DNA from: Aquicoccus sp. G2-2
GTDB taxonomy: Bacteria > Pseudomonadota > Alphaproteobacteria > Rhodobacterales > Rhodobacteraceae
Direction of reading: 5' to 3'
Assembly: GCF_034555965.1 (NCBI RefSeq)
Contig: NZ_JAYDCK010000003.1
Location: 2,418,001 to 2,482,000 of the forward strand
Length of the DNA: 64,000 bases
Numbering within the stretch: the first letter of the stretch is position 1; every line of letters starts with the position of its first letter. The translations under genes and the position numbers were made by a program. The notes under the pieces are model-generated. The model was not told where the DNA came from and made no database searches. It saw only the letters and a program-made list of their open reading frames with translations. Positions 9,514 through 18,566 of this stretch are shown piece by piece.

Positions 9514-11043
9514 ATGCTGGAGACGCTGAAATCCCTGCCGGACGATGCCGAAGACCTGAAGGGTCTGGTCGCCCTGATGGGCGAGGAGATCAAGTCTCTG
9601 ACCCTGAAGGTGGAAGACCTGCAAGGGCAGCTGGCGGCCCATCGCAAGGCGCGGTTCGGGTCGAAATCCGAAAGCCTCGATCAGCTGGCCTTCGACCTGC
9701 AGGAAGACACCGAGATCGCGCGGGCGGCTCAGGCGAAGCATGACGAAACCGGTGCGGACGACGATGCGGCGCAATCCGACAGGCCCGCCAAACGGCAACA
9801 CAGCCGTGCCCCGCTGCCCGATCATCTCGAGCGACAGACCGAGGTCTTGTCTCCGGGCGATGCCTGCGCCTCGTGTGGCGGCGCCCTGCGCCCAGTCGGC
9901 GAGGAGGTGACGCAGGAACTGGAATACATCCCGGGGCGCTTCGTCGTCCGCCAGATCGTGCGTCCGCGCATGGCCTGCAGCTGCTGCGAGACCTTCGCGC
10001 AGGCACCGTTGCCGAGCCGCCCCATCGAGCGCGGCCGCGCCGGCCCCGGTCTTCTCGCGCATGTGCTGGTCGGCAAGTATTGCGATCATCTGCCATTATA
10101 CCGGCAGTCGGAGATCTACGCGCGCGAGAAGCTCGACCTGCACCGATCGACGCTCACCGACTGGGTCGGGCGTTCAACGGCGTTGCTGGAACCGTTGGCC
10201 GAGCATATCGGCAAGCTGGTGCGCGCCGGGCCCGCCGTGTTTGCCGACGACACCCCGGTCAAGATGCAGACCGGTGCGAAGACAGGCAAGGCCCATACCG
10301 CGCGGCTCTGGAGTTACGTCCGCGACGAGAGGCCATGGTGCGGACAGGCGCCGCCCTGCGCGTGGTATCAGTTCAGCGTGGACCGGAAAGGACAGCACCC
10401 CTCTGCCCACCTCTCGGGCTACAAGGGCACCGTGCATGCCGACGGCTTCACCGGCTTCAATGGCCTGTTTGGCGAAGGCCTCGCCACGGAACAAGCCTGC
10501 ATGGTTCATGTCCGCCGCAAGTTCGTGGATGTCTTCGAGCGCGATGGGTCCGTCATCGCCAGGGGCGCCATCGAACGGATTGCCAGGCTCTATGGTGTGG
10601 AAAAGGAGGCGCGCTACAAATCCCCCGACGAACGCGTCGCCCTGCGGCAGGCACAGGCGAAGCCGGTCTTCGATGAACTGGAAGGCTGGCTGAAGCAGCA
10701 ACTGCCAAAAATATCCGGAAAGACCAAGCTGGCCGAGGCGATCCGCTACGCGCTCGGTCGCATTCCCAAGGCGCGGCCATACCTCGAGAACGGACAGCTG
10801 GAACTGGACAACAATATCTGCGAGCGGTCAATCAGACCCCTGACCCTTGGCAGGAAAAATTACCTCTTCATGGGCTCAAAAGGTGGCGGCAAGGCCGCGG
10901 CGATCGCCTACACGCTCATCGAAACCGCCCGCATGAACAACGTCAATCCCGAAGCCTGGCTTACTTGGGTTCTCGAGCGTATCGCAGATCACAAGATCAA
11001 CCGCATCGAAGAACTCGCCCCTTGGAACTGGGCGCCGCAATAG
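9514..11043 (+). CDS. tnpC: IS66 transposase TnpC
   Basis: DDE-type transposase of 509 residues, full length for the family. In order: an N-terminal leucine-rich coiled region ([16 protein letters not shown]), a zinc-binding segment with CASCGG and CSCCE, then the IS66 catalytic domain with [10 protein letters not shown] and the late acidic residue in [14 protein letters not shown], followed by the IS66_C tail ENGQ...[19 protein letters not shown]. The ATG at 9514 is chosen because it gives the standard N-terminus; the frame stays open further upstream across the tnpB region, where it is only a shadow. Confidence 0.93.
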   Translation: MLETLKSLPDDAEDLKGLVALMGEEIKSLTLKVEDLQGQLAAHRKARFGSKSESLDQLAFDLQEDTEIARAAQAKHDETGADDDAAQSDRPAKRQHSRAPLPDHLERQTEVLSPGDACASCGGALRPVGEEVTQELEYIPGRFVVRQIVRPRMACSCCETFAQAPLPSRPIERGRAGPGLLAHVLVGKYCDHLPLYRQSEIYAREKLDLHRSTLTDWVGRSTALLEPLAEHIGKLVRAGPAVFADDTPVKMQTGAKTGKAHTARLWSYVRDERPWCGQAPPCAWYQFSVDRKGQHPSAHLSGYKGTVHADGFTGFNGLFGEGLATEQACMVHVRRKFVDVFERDGSVIARGAIERIARLYGVEKEARYKSPDERVALRQAQAKPVFDELEGWLKQQLPKISGKTKLAEAIRYALGRIPKARPYLENGQLELDNNICERSIRPLTLGRKNYLFMGSKGGGKAAAIAYTLIETARMNNVNPEAWLTWVLERIADHKINRIEELAPWNWAPQ

Positions 11044-11312
11044 GCGTCAAGCGCTGCGGGACCGGACGGATACAGTCATGGAGACATGCCGTATTTTGCA
11101 CCTTCTCTGCGCAGCGATCTACAGATCGCACTCAATATGCCAAACGGGCAACGCTTGATGGTCACTAAACCTATGGCTAACCTGTTAACTTACTTGGATT
11201 CGATACAAGATCAGGGCAAATGAACGTAAGACCGCATGTCTTTTTTAGCGGCACGTTTCTCAGAGATCAGCCTGTATTCTGATCGCATGATGGCGAATAC
11301 CGTTGATTTGCA

Positions 11313-12058
11313 ATGGAGGATAGCAAGACGAATGAACGGCCAACGATCTATGTCGGGATCGATGTATCGAAGAACAAGCTGGCAGTTGCGCCTACCGGTG
11401 GTGAGCTATGTGGCCACGTTGTCAGGTTGGGGACTATTGAGACCGCCCCTGCCAGCGTCGACCACTTGCTCAAGAGGCTTTCTGCGCGAGGAGCACCCGT
11501 CTTAGTATGCTATAAGGCTGGCCCCACAGGATATGGTCTTTATCGGACGGTGCGTGCGTTTGGTTTCGAGTGCTTTTTGGTTGCGCCTTAGCTAATTCCG
11601 ATGCGTACCGGAGATCGGGTGAAGAAAGGTCGGCTGGATGCCATAAGACTTGCGCGACTATTGCATGCAAGAGAACTGACGCTGATCTGGGTTCCCGATG
11701 AAACGCACGAGGCGGCGCGTGATTTGGGCCGGACCAGAGAAAGTACCGCCGAGAATCAGCGGCCCAAACGCCAGCTCGTTTCGGCCTCGATGTTGCGTCA
11801 CGTTCGGGTCTATCACCGGGCCAAACCTTGGACGATGCGATGTCGCTGATGGCTGCAAAGCCAAAGCTCCGCTCATCCGGCGCAGCAGCTCGCCTTTAAG
11901 GAGATGGCGCAAGCTGAGCGGATTGCCACAGAACGCCATGATCGGACAGGTCGACATATTGAAGCTCTGGTGCCAGAATTGGATCTTGCCCCAACGGTGA
12001 ATGCGCTGCACGCCTTGCGAGGTGTGGCGGTGATAGGTGCCGTCACCTTCATGGCATA
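11313..12058 (+). pseudogene. IS110-family transposase pseudogene
   Basis: One continuous frame encodes IS110 transposase pieces interrupted by stop codons. The N-terminal RuvC-like part has IYVGIDVSKNKLAVAPTGGE and then TAG at 11589-11591. The middle reads RTGDRVKKGRLDAIRLARLL...LTLIWVPDETHEAARDL with a TGA at 11847-11849, and the last part reads KEMAQAERIATERHDRTGRHI then LRGVAVIGAVTFMA. Homology ends there, losing the C-terminal domain with the catalytic serine. All pieces are in the same frame, so this is decay by substitution plus a 3' truncation, unlike the single-base indels seen elsewhere in the window. Confidence 0.85.
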
Positions 12059-12201
12059 TTTACAGTTAGCGGCGCATGTATACTCCGCAAACAGACCGAG
12101 TACATACATAAACGCAGAGATTAAGGTGCATTGAAGACACGTTTGCAGGGGAAGGCGGCTCACACATGCCCCCCCACCTCCACTTTCACATTGATTCGGT
12201 T

Positions 12202-12531
12202 TCAAACAGGGGTGGAAGTCGCCAACCGCCATGGGCAAGCCTGCATCCTTCCGAGGCCACGCGGAGATACTTCTTGCAGCAAGTGAGCTGGCCTGATGTG
12301 ACACATTGTATCATTTGTTAGGATAGCGCGGCTCAGCCAAACAGCACTACAGAAAAAAGCAATACACACGATCAATGTATCAACCTTGGACAACGCACGC
12401 CTTTCAGGCTCTTCATCAAGTTCGGCCTGATCCCTGAGCTCAGGAAGAACGTTGCGCTTTGAATTTGATAGCGGCTTCTCGGTTCCCCCAACGGGTTCCG
12501 CGCCGTGCTTTCGCTTCGATACCCCGATCAT
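12202..12531 (-). CDS. hypothetical small membrane protein
   Basis: I do not recognise the family. From the ATG at 12531, which has AGGAGGG eight bases upstream, the frame gives 109 residues: a charged N-terminal half (MIGVSKRKHGAEPVGG..., ending LDEEPERRALSK) and one transmembrane helix (VDTLIVCIAFFCSAVWLSRA) followed by a short tail. The good ribosome-binding site and the helix argue for a real gene, but it lies between an IS110 pseudogene and a gene desert and could be a remnant. Confidence 0.4.
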   Translation of the reverse strand: MIGVSKRKHGAEPVGGTEKPLSNSKRNVLPELRDQAELDEEPERRALSKVDTLIVCIAFFCSAVWLSRAILTNDTMCHIRPAHLLQEVSPRGLGRMQACPWRLATSTPV

Positions 12532-12781
12532 TGCATCGTCCCTCCTGTTCGCTTCGAGGCTAACTGCAAACGAAATCTGACAAAATTTTGACAAACATGA
12601 ATACAAGACGTGTGATTGGCGGAAACAGTTTCTTTCCAATAATAATACTATTTTTCTCGTAATAGTTGATCACTAACTACTCGATGCCAAAGCACTCTAA
12701 TTTCTATTGGTCCTCATCGAAAAAATTCGGTGTACATGTCTGTTTGCAGTGCTGACCTATGGCCTGATACGCTAAGATACC

Positions 12782-13180
12782 CTACCTAAAAACTCGCGCG
12801 ATCATGACACCCGCCCAAGCTGAGAAGCCAGTCAATATTCCGCCCCATATCGTGTCGATGGCAACCTGCTGAGTCGACCAATCGCGAAGCGTGGTGTAGT
12901 TAGTGAATTCGTATGTTCCATAGGCCAAGAACCCCAAAAGCACACCACCCACCAAGGCTGCAACAGGGTCTCCGGTGCGCAGCGCGGGAACGGATACGAA
13001 CCACAGAACACCGGCAACATACCCCAAATAGAACAGTGCGGCGGGAACGACACGGAATGGATCGGCAAAAAGATGGGCGACGTGGCGCTCGAACACAGGT
13101 TTGATCAGCAGCCGCAGCCCGACGGCATCGGCGGCGAAAAAGATCACCGCAGTTGAAAAATAGAGCACCAATATTTTCAT
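12782..13180 (-). CDS. DUF2177 family membrane protein
   Basis: Integral membrane protein of 132 residues with four helices, matching DUF2177 by LYFSTAVIFFAADAVGL at the start and GFLAYGTYEFTNYTTLRDW in the third helix region. The function is unknown. The start codon overlaps the stop of the upstream gene (ATGA), placing it as the last gene of the six-gene operon that runs divergently from rpoE. Relatives of this family are found in RpoE/ChrR regulons of photosynthetic alphaproteobacteria, which fits a role in membrane response to singlet oxygen. Confidence 0.85.
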   Translation of the reverse strand: MKILVLYFSTAVIFFAADAVGLRLLIKPVFERHVAHLFADPFRVVPAALFYLGYVAGVLWFVSVPALRTGDPVAALVGGVLLGFLAYGTYEFTNYTTLRDWSTQQVAIDTIWGGILTGFSAWAGVMIARVFR

Positions 13181-13896
13181 TGGTTCGCGCCTTTCATAAG
13201 AGATTTTCCAGCGCGCAGAGTCAGCGCTACGATGCCGAGGGCGGCCAGCGCTATCACCGGAACGTTCGAGGAGGGCAGGTTTGCAACGATGACGCCGACA
13301 AGTGCCCATATGATGGCCGCTGGATAAGCCCATTCACGCGGCCGGGCAGATTGCACGATCAGCGCAACCACCAACACCCCGCCAAGGCAAAGGATCGCGG
13401 CAGCCTGTGCCGACAGGATTGAATAGCCACCGAGAATTACACCGATTGCCACGCCTGTTGCCGCTGTCAGCCAGCCCGCATAAAGCGCAATTGGCCGCAC
13501 CTGCAACCACAGTTGGGTGTTTCCCGCGCGCAGCATCGCGGCAATTGCTGCCGCCGCCATCAAGACGATCATCACGGTGGCGAGTGTTGGCGCGTCATTG
13601 GCCGCCTTGATCCAGAACGCCCCAACAACCAGGCTGACCGCGAGCGGCAGGCGCATCGCATGCCAGTTCGGATCATCTGACGCCCGCCAAACGCCATAAA
13701 CCGCGCTGATGATCAGCCAGAGATAGATCACTCCCCAGATCGCAAACGCATAACTCTCGGGCTGCACCGGCGGGTTGTTTTGCGGCACCGGAAACTGATC
13801 CGGCGCGAAGCCGTTGAAACCGCTCGTCAGCAGCGGTGACAGCACAAATGCCAGGGTGGCAATCAACACCACAATTGCAAGTATTCCAGTGCGCAT
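13177..13896 (-). CDS. TspO/MBR-related tryptophan-rich membrane protein
   Basis: Polytopic membrane protein of 239 residues with seven or eight predicted helices. The segment QPESYAFAIWGVIYLWLIISA is the hallmark of the TspO-like branch, including the conserved Trp-rich region after the first helix. It is longer than bacterial TspO (about 160 residues), so it is a TspO-related tryptophan-rich sensory protein homologue rather than TspO itself. The start at 13896 has AAAGGA six bases upstream. It overlaps the DUF2177 gene and follows the SDR gene by 23 bases in the RpoE-dependent operon. Confidence 0.75.
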   Translation of the reverse strand: MRTGILAIVVLIATLAFVLSPLLTSGFNGFAPDQFPVPQNNPPVQPESYAFAIWGVIYLWLIISAVYGVWRASDDPNWHAMRLPLAVSLVVGAFWIKAANDAPTLATVMIVLMAAAAIAAMLRAGNTQLWLQVRPIALYAGWLTAATGVAIGVILGGYSILSAQAAAILCLGGVLVVALIVQSARPREWAYPAAIIWALVGVIVANLPSSNVPVIALAALGIVALTLRAGKSLMKGANQ

Positions 13897-13919
13897 GGGG
13901 CGTCCTTTCGCAGATTCAA

Positions 13920-14657
13920 TCATCGGGTCAGGCGGCGTGTCAGCGGCAGGGCCGCCCAATAGGGCAGGACGCTCAGCAGCTTCAGCGCATAGGTCAGACG
14001 CCGGGGAAAATGCACCTCGAAACGTCGCGTGCCGAGACCTTTGATGATGGCGCGCGCGGCGATTTCTGGCGTGGCCATTGCCGGCATCGTGAAATCATTG
14101 CGCTGCGTTAGGCGGGTATCGACAAAGCCCGGGGAGATCAGCCGCACATCATACCGCCCGGCCAGTTCAGCGCGCAGGGATTGCGCCAGATTGATCACTC
14201 CGGCCTTGGTCGCCGAATAGATCTGCCCCTGCGGCAGGCCGATATAGCCCGCAACCGAGCCGCAAAGGGCCAACTGACCGCCCTCTCGCAGCAAGGGCGG
14301 CGCGATCTGCGCGATATGAAAGCTGCCCGTCAGGTTGACCGACACGACTTGCGCCGCGGTTTCGGTGTCCAGATCGGCGATCTTGCCCGGATCATACATC
14401 GCTGCCAGATGCACCACGCGATCGAGCGGCCCGATCTCGACGATCTTTTTGGCGGCTGCGACAAGGCTTGCGCGGTCGCTCACGTCCAGCGGCAACGACA
14501 AATGGTCAGGGCCGAGCTCTGCGGCCAACCCTGCCAGCTTTTCTGCCGAGCGTGCCGACAGGATCAGCCGCGCCCCGCGCCCCGCCCATTCGCGCGCCAA
14601 GGCAGCGCCGATACCGTCGCTTGCCCCGATGATCCAGATGGTTTCCGCATCAGGCAT
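13920..14657 (-). CDS. short-chain dehydrogenase/reductase
   Basis: Classical SDR of 245 residues: NAD(P)-binding GASDGIGAALA near the N-terminus, an NLTG-type strand, catalytic serine in LCGSVAGYIG and YSATK as the YxxxK pair. The substrate is unknown; its position between a cyclopropane-fatty-acid-synthase-like enzyme and a TspO-like protein suggests lipid or carotenoid-related oxidation or reduction. Its start overlaps the stop of the cfa-like gene by eight bases. Confidence 0.9.
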   Translation of the reverse strand: MPDAETIWIIGASDGIGAALAREWAGRGARLILSARSAEKLAGLAAELGPDHLSLPLDVSDRASLVAAAKKIVEIGPLDRVVHLAAMYDPGKIADLDTETAAQVVSVNLTGSFHIAQIAPPLLREGGQLALCGSVAGYIGLPQGQIYSATKAGVINLAQSLRAELAGRYDVRLISPGFVDTRLTQRNDFTMPAMATPEIAARAIIKGLGTRRFEVHFPRRLTYALKLLSVLPYWAALPLTRRLTR

Positions 14658-15807
14658 GGGCCAGCTCTACCTGAACAACATCGGTTTGCCCCACGGCAAA
14701 GGAGGCCGCGCAAATGCCGAGGTAATAGCGCCAGTTGCGCAAGAAGCTTTCGTCATGCCCCAGCCGCCGGATGCGATCGGATTGCTGGTCAAGTTGATCG
14801 TTCCAGATGGCGCAGGTTCGGGCATAGTCGGCCCCAAAGGCATGGATGTCCTTGACCACCAGTCCTGCACGCCGCGCCTGATCGGCGATCACGGCATTGG
14901 ACAGCAACATGCCGCCGGGGAAGGTGTAATGACGGATATAGTCCGAACTGCGCCGGTAAGTGTCGAAATAGTCATCCGATACCATTATTGCCTGAATCAT
15001 CGCGCGCCCGTTTTCGGCCAATCGCGATTTCAGTGTGGCGAAATAGGTCGGCCAATAGTCCTGCCCAACGGCTTCGATCATTTCAATCGAGACGATGTTG
15101 TCAAATTTTCCGCTGCTCTTGCGATAGTCCTGAAGGCGAATGTCGGCGCGCCCGTCCAGCCGCGCGTCGGCATAACCCTTCTGGCTTGGAGAAATGGTCA
15201 ACCCGGTGACAGCACGTCCGGAATCCGCGGCACGTTCGGCAAACCCGCCCCAGCCGCAGCCGATTTCCAGCACTTTTTCACCTGATCCCAGCCTTTGCAG
15301 AATCCGGTCGTATTTGCGATTCTGCGCGCGCGCCAGGTCGTCGTCACCGGGGGCGAACAAGGCCGAAGAATATGTCATGCTTTCATCCAGCCAGAGCTGA
15401 TAGAACTCATTGCCGACATCGTAATGGGCGCGGATGTTACGTGCGGCCCCTCGGGTGGAATTGGGCCGCAAGAGCCGGTTCACCACCCGGAACTTCAGAG
15501 TGTTCCAGAACCCCGCATAGGCATAGTTTTGAAACTGATCGAGATTTTTCAGAGCGACCATTGTCAGGTCTGCAATCGACGGTGTCTCCCACAGGCCTGC
15601 GACATAGGTTTCACCCAGGCCGATATCGCCGCGCGCGGCGATCGCGCTGATCACCGACCAGTCATGTATCTGCATTTCGGCGGCGGGGCTGCCTTCACCA
15701 AAGTCGTATATTTCGCCTTCCGGTGTGCGCAAACGTAAGCTGCCGATCCGGATCTGGTCACAAGTCTCCAGAAAGTCATGTTTCACGCGTTTTGTCAGGA
15801 ACAACAT
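14650..15807 (-). CDS. cfa: cyclopropane-fatty-acyl-phospholipid synthase family methyltransferase
   Basis: S-adenosylmethionine-dependent methyltransferase of 385 residues acting on unsaturated acyl chains of membrane phospholipids. The SAM-binding motif is VLEIGCGWGGFAERAA and the CFA signature continues with GLTISPSQKGYADARL and later ALKSRLAENGRAMIQ. The ATG at 15807 shares one base with the stop of the preceding gene (TGATG), so the long upstream extension is not used. In Rhodobacter sphaeroides a CFA-like enzyme is part of the singlet-oxygen response controlled by RpoE; the same context applies here. It could methylate rather than cyclopropanate the double bond, as furan fatty-acid enzymes do. 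Confidence 0.9.
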   Translation of the reverse strand: MLFLTKRVKHDFLETCDQIRIGSLRLRTPEGEIYDFGEGSPAAEMQIHDWSVISAIAARGDIGLGETYVAGLWETPSIADLTMVALKNLDQFQNYAYAGFWNTLKFRVVNRLLRPNSTRGAARNIRAHYDVGNEFYQLWLDESMTYSSALFAPGDDDLARAQNRKYDRILQRLGSGEKVLEIGCGWGGFAERAADSGRAVTGLTISPSQKGYADARLDGRADIRLQDYRKSSGKFDNIVSIEMIEAVGQDYWPTYFATLKSRLAENGRAMIQAIMVSDDYFDTYRRSSDYIRHYTFPGGMLLSNAVIADQARRAGLVVKDIHAFGADYARTCAIWNDQLDQQSDRIRRLGHDESFLRNWRYYLGICAASFAVGQTDVVQVELAHA

Positions 15808-16562
15808 CAGGACACCTCGGAGTTGGGTGGAGTTGGGCGGGCGCGATATTCCGCCCCCTTCAGTTTCAGGCACAAAGCCTGCCAGTAAATCAGGATGATG
15901 GTGCGCAACGCCCCCAAGGGGCGGCGCAGGCTGGCGCGTAGAAGTCCGGAATTGCTCAGCGGCACACGCGGGCCCGACAGGGTTGCAACAACGCCTTCGT
16001 CGCCGTTGCGGTGCAATATCCGAATGGCAATCTGATCGCTGCGGATATCGAAACTGAACTCATAGCTGCCCTTGACCTCCTGGAACGGCGAGACGTGCAA
16101 GGATTTCGGGGCGGTCGTTCTTGTATCCTTGGTGATTGGGTTAAAATTAGGCTGGTGGCACAAATAGGAGTGGCGATCACCGAAGGGGGTGGAGACCTCG
16201 GCAATCACCGCGATCAGCGCGCTGTTCTCCATCGCCAGCCAAAAACTGACCGGATTGAAGACATAGCCGAGAAAACGGGGTTGGGTGAGCAGCCTCAGTT
16301 CCAGATCTCGATCAGCCAACCCGTTCGCTGACAACACTTCGCGCGCCCAAACCACGCCGCGCCCCGCCTTTATCGGGCCGCCATGGTCGCGATCATGAAC
16401 CGATGCCAGATTGAAGCAGTTGCGCGAAAACAGAAGGGGTTGCGTTTCCGCCGCATCCGGATCGATCAACACGTAATCGACACCATAGCGAAACCTGTGG
16501 TGTATCTCACCGCGCCGTGTGTGCGTTGTTACACCTGCGATATGTTCCGACATGTGCGTCAT
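15807..16562 (-). CDS. DUF1365 domain-containing protein
   Basis: Protein of 251 residues that matches DUF1365: THTRRGEIHHRFRYGVDYVLID at the N-terminus and RFLGYVFNPVSFWL in the middle, with TPFGDRHSYLC following. The biochemical role is not known. The gene stands between a FAD-dependent oxidoreductase and a CFA-type methyltransferase, an order conserved in many bacteria, which links it to modification of membrane lipids. Start and stop overlap both neighbours (ATGA and TGATG), implying a tight operon. Confidence 0.9.
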   Translation of the reverse strand: MTHMSEHIAGVTTHTRRGEIHHRFRYGVDYVLIDPDAAETQPLLFSRNCFNLASVHDRDHGGPIKAGRGVVWAREVLSANGLADRDLELRLLTQPRFLGYVFNPVSFWLAMENSALIAVIAEVSTPFGDRHSYLCHQPNFNPITKDTRTTAPKSLHVSPFQEVKGSYEFSFDIRSDQIAIRILHRNGDEGVVATLSGPRVPLSNSGLLRASLRRPLGALRTIILIYWQALCLKLKGAEYRARPTPPNSEVS

Positions 16563-17839
16563 GCGATCTGGCGCTCCATCAGCCGCGCAATGCGGGCGGC
16601 GCTGGCAAAACCGTCTTCGTGGAAACCATGCCGTGTGTAAGCTCCGGCGAACCAGGTGTTGTTTCGGCCCTGCATTGCGGTCAGTTGACTTTGCGCCGCC
16701 AGCGCCAAGGCGTCAAACACCGGATGGCGGAATACCTTTTGGTCATAGATCAGGTGCTCGGGAACTTCGCGCGATGGGTTGAGCGACACGAACAGCGGGT
16801 CCTGCTGGGGAAGGTTCTGCAGTCGGTTCATCCAATATGTGACGCCAATGGCAGGCTCGGGTCGGGTGGTATCGGCCTTGTAGACCCAGCTTGACCAGAC
16901 CGCGCGGCGCTGCGGCATCTGGCTTGTGTCGCGATGCAGGATCATCTGGTTGTCCTGAAACCGAACCGCTGACAGGGCAGCCTCTTCTTGTGGCGTCGCC
17001 TGTGCCAGAAGGCGCAAGGCCTGATCCGAATGGCAGGCGAAAATCACCTGATCAAAGGGACCATGGGGGCCCGTCGCACTGTGAACATTGCTTTTCTGAC
17101 CGTCGCGCGTGACGCTCTTCACCCGGGTAGAGATGTGGATCGCCACACCCCGTCCACGTAAATAATGCTCCAATCGACGTACATATTCGATGCTGCCGCC
17201 GTCGACCGTCCACCATTGATGCTGACCCGAGGCGCTGAGCAAGGCATGGTTGCGAAAGAACTGCACCAAGGCGCGGGCCGGAAAAGCACGGATTTCGGCA
17301 GGAGGGGTTGACCAGATCGCCCCGCACAGCGGCATAAGGTAAAAGCGTTGGAACCAATCCCCCAACTTCAGATCATTCATCAACTCGCCGATTGTGGCGG
17401 AATCGTCCTTCGGCAGAGACTCCGCCTTGTCATTGAAGTGAAGAATGTCGCGCACCATTCGGACAAACCCCGGCCGAAGCAGGTTGCGCCGCTGCGCCGT
17501 CAGAGCGCGCAGATTGCGCAGCCCGTATTCGATCTGTCCGCCATTGATCGACGCGCCAAAGCTCATGTCGCTCTTGGCCACTGGCACATCAAGGTCCCGA
17601 AACAACCGCGTCAGATGCGGATAGTTTGCATAGTTAAATACGATAAACCCGGTATCAACCGGCTGATCACCATTCAGGCCCGCCATCACTGTGCGCGCGT
17701 GCCCGCCCAGCCATGGCGCAGCCTCGAACAAGGTTACTGCATGATGGGGTGCCAGTAAGTATGCGGAAGAGAGGCCGGATATACCGCCACCAATGATTGC
17801 TACGCGTTGTGGGCGCATGGGACGGGCGTCAAGCAGCAT
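16559..17839 (-). CDS. FAD-dependent oxidoreductase (amine-oxidase/desaturase-like)
   Basis: Flavoprotein of 426 residues. The N-terminal dinucleotide-binding motif is VAIIGGGISGLSSAYLLA followed by VTLFEAAPWLGGHARTV, which is the NAD(P)-binding Rossmann of the amine oxidase superfamily. The C-terminal WFAGAYTRHGFHEDGFASA is the FAD-contact end motif. It is the first gene of the RpoE-dependent operon; the ATG at 17839 has GGAGAG upstream and lies about 20 bases beyond the likely transcription start of the ECF promoter at 17866-17894. The homologue in R. sphaeroides belongs to the RpoE regulon; the substrate is probably a lipid or polyprenyl chain. Confidence 0.88.
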   Translation of the reverse strand: MLLDARPMRPQRVAIIGGGISGLSSAYLLAPHHAVTLFEAAPWLGGHARTVMAGLNGDQPVDTGFIVFNYANYPHLTRLFRDLDVPVAKSDMSFGASINGGQIEYGLRNLRALTAQRRNLLRPGFVRMVRDILHFNDKAESLPKDDSATIGELMNDLKLGDWFQRFYLMPLCGAIWSTPPAEIRAFPARALVQFFRNHALLSASGQHQWWTVDGGSIEYVRRLEHYLRGRGVAIHISTRVKSVTRDGQKSNVHSATGPHGPFDQVIFACHSDQALRLLAQATPQEEAALSAVRFQDNQMILHRDTSQMPQRRAVWSSWVYKADTTRPEPAIGVTYWMNRLQNLPQQDPLFVSLNPSREVPEHLIYDQKVFRHPVFDALALAAQSQLTAMQGRNNTWFAGAYTRHGFHEDGFASAARIARLMERQIA

Positions 17840-17865
17840 GTTCTCTCCAATCGGATAGCTGATGG

Positions 17866-17894
17866 TATTACGGCACAGAAGTAAAATTGGATCA
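17866..17894 (-). promoter_or_regulatory. RpoE-type promoter for the lipid operon
   Basis: On the minus strand the sequence reads TGATCC (17894-17889), 18 bases, TAATA (17870-17866). This matches the R. sphaeroides RpoE consensus of TGATC at -35 and TAA at -10 with the same spacing. It lies just upstream of the FAD oxidoreductase gene and back to back with the rpoE promoter. Confidence 0.75.
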
Positions 17895-17898
17895 AAAA

Positions 17899-17927
17899 TG
17901 ATCTGGGTTTCCTCAATCCCCGTAACA
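17899..17927 (+). promoter_or_regulatory. RpoE-type promoter for rpoE-chrR
   Basis: TGATCT (17899-17904), 18 bases, TAACA (17923-17927). Same form and spacing as the opposite promoter at 17866-17894, with only four bases between the two -35 boxes. Positive autoregulation of rpoE is expected from known RpoE/ChrR systems. Confidence 0.75.
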
Positions 17928-18007
17928 GGCGTATGTTGACAGCAAGCCTTGACTTTGAACCAGCCCACCGCTCCCCTGTTGCAGGGCTGCGAAAGGACGA
18001 CGGACCG

Positions 18008-18565
18008 TTGACTCAATCCGCCCCTCAGATTTCGCCGCAGACAGTGTGGATGCTGGCAGTGCGTGACGACAGGGACCAGGAATGCTTCGTTGCGCTGTTC
18101 GACTATTTCGCGCCGCGCCTGAAGGGCTTTGTCATGCGGTCGGGGGCTGGATCAGCACAGGCAGAAGAAATCGTTCAAGAGGTGATGCTAACCGTTTGGC
18201 GCAAAGCCGAGCAGTTTGATCCAACTCGCGCGCATGTATCGGCCTGGATCTACCAGATAGCACGCAATCGCCAGATCGATATGTTTCGCAAAGAACGACG
18301 TCCGATGCCCGAAGAATTGCGCGACGAGTCCAATACCGAGCCGGATGCCAATGAAATCATGGCAATCGAGCAGGAAGCCAGTCATTTGAAACAAGCCCTT
18401 GCACGGCTGAAGCCCGATCAACGCGAAGTCATAGAAAGAGCCTATATGGGCGAGTTGAGCCATCAAGAGATTAGCTCTGCGACTGGCCTGCCACTGGGCA
18501 CAATTAAGTCACGAATCCGGCTGGGTCTGGAAAAACTACGGCACGAGTTGAAGGAACTGCGTTAA
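18008..18565 (+). CDS. rpoE: ECF RNA polymerase sigma factor RpoE, singlet-oxygen type
   Basis: ECF sigma factor of 185 residues. Sigma-70 region 2 covers ALFDYFAPRLKGFVMRSG through AWIYQIARNRQIDMFR; region 4 covers QREVIERAYMGELSHQEISSATG with the helix-turn-helix, ending LGTIKSRIRLGLEKLR. The start is uncertain: the TTG at 18008, with AAAGGA upstream, gives a normal N-terminus; the frame also opens from an ATG at 17933 but that lies at the predicted transcription start. It is followed after one base by chrR and is expected to be held inactive by that anti-sigma factor until singlet oxygen appears. Confidence 0.88.
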   Translation: MTQSAPQISPQTVWMLAVRDDRDQECFVALFDYFAPRLKGFVMRSGAGSAQAEEIVQEVMLTVWRKAEQFDPTRAHVSAWIYQIARNRQIDMFRKERRPMPEELRDESNTEPDANEIMAIEQEASHLKQALARLKPDQREVIERAYMGELSHQEISSATGLPLGTIKSRIRLGLEKLRHELKELR

Positions 18566-18566
18566 G

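Larger units (their letters stand above)
8608..11073 (+). mobile_element. complete IS66-family insertion sequence
   Basis: The element is 2466 bases long. Its ends are inverted repeats beginning GTATCCGTCCG (8608-8618, and the complement at 11063-11073). It is flanked by a perfect 8-bp target duplication, AGTCATGG, at 8600-8607 and 11074-11081, the size expected for IS66. It contains the standard tnpA-tnpB-tnpC set, all open, so it may still be active. It interrupts a cytochrome c gene. The perfect duplication suggests a fairly recent insertion. Confidence 0.95.
8343..11223 (+). pseudogene. cytochrome c gene, split by IS66 and carrying a stop codon
   Basis: A GTG after AAAGGGGA starts a signal peptide (VFHRLVLATVAIAGAASAQA) followed by a c-type heme motif, CAECHG (codons at 8442-8459). 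The reading frame has an in-frame TGA at 8433-8435 just before that motif. The gene is interrupted at 8607 by a complete IS66 element and resumes at 11074. Downstream of the element one reads GDMPYFAPSLRSDLQIALNM and ends at a TGA at 11221-11223. The two halves join in frame only if one G is added to the run of six at 8582-8587, giving IEGGLPVQSHGDMPYF. It follows the Usp gene closely. The product would have been a small periplasmic electron carrier of about 135 residues. Confidence 0.8.
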
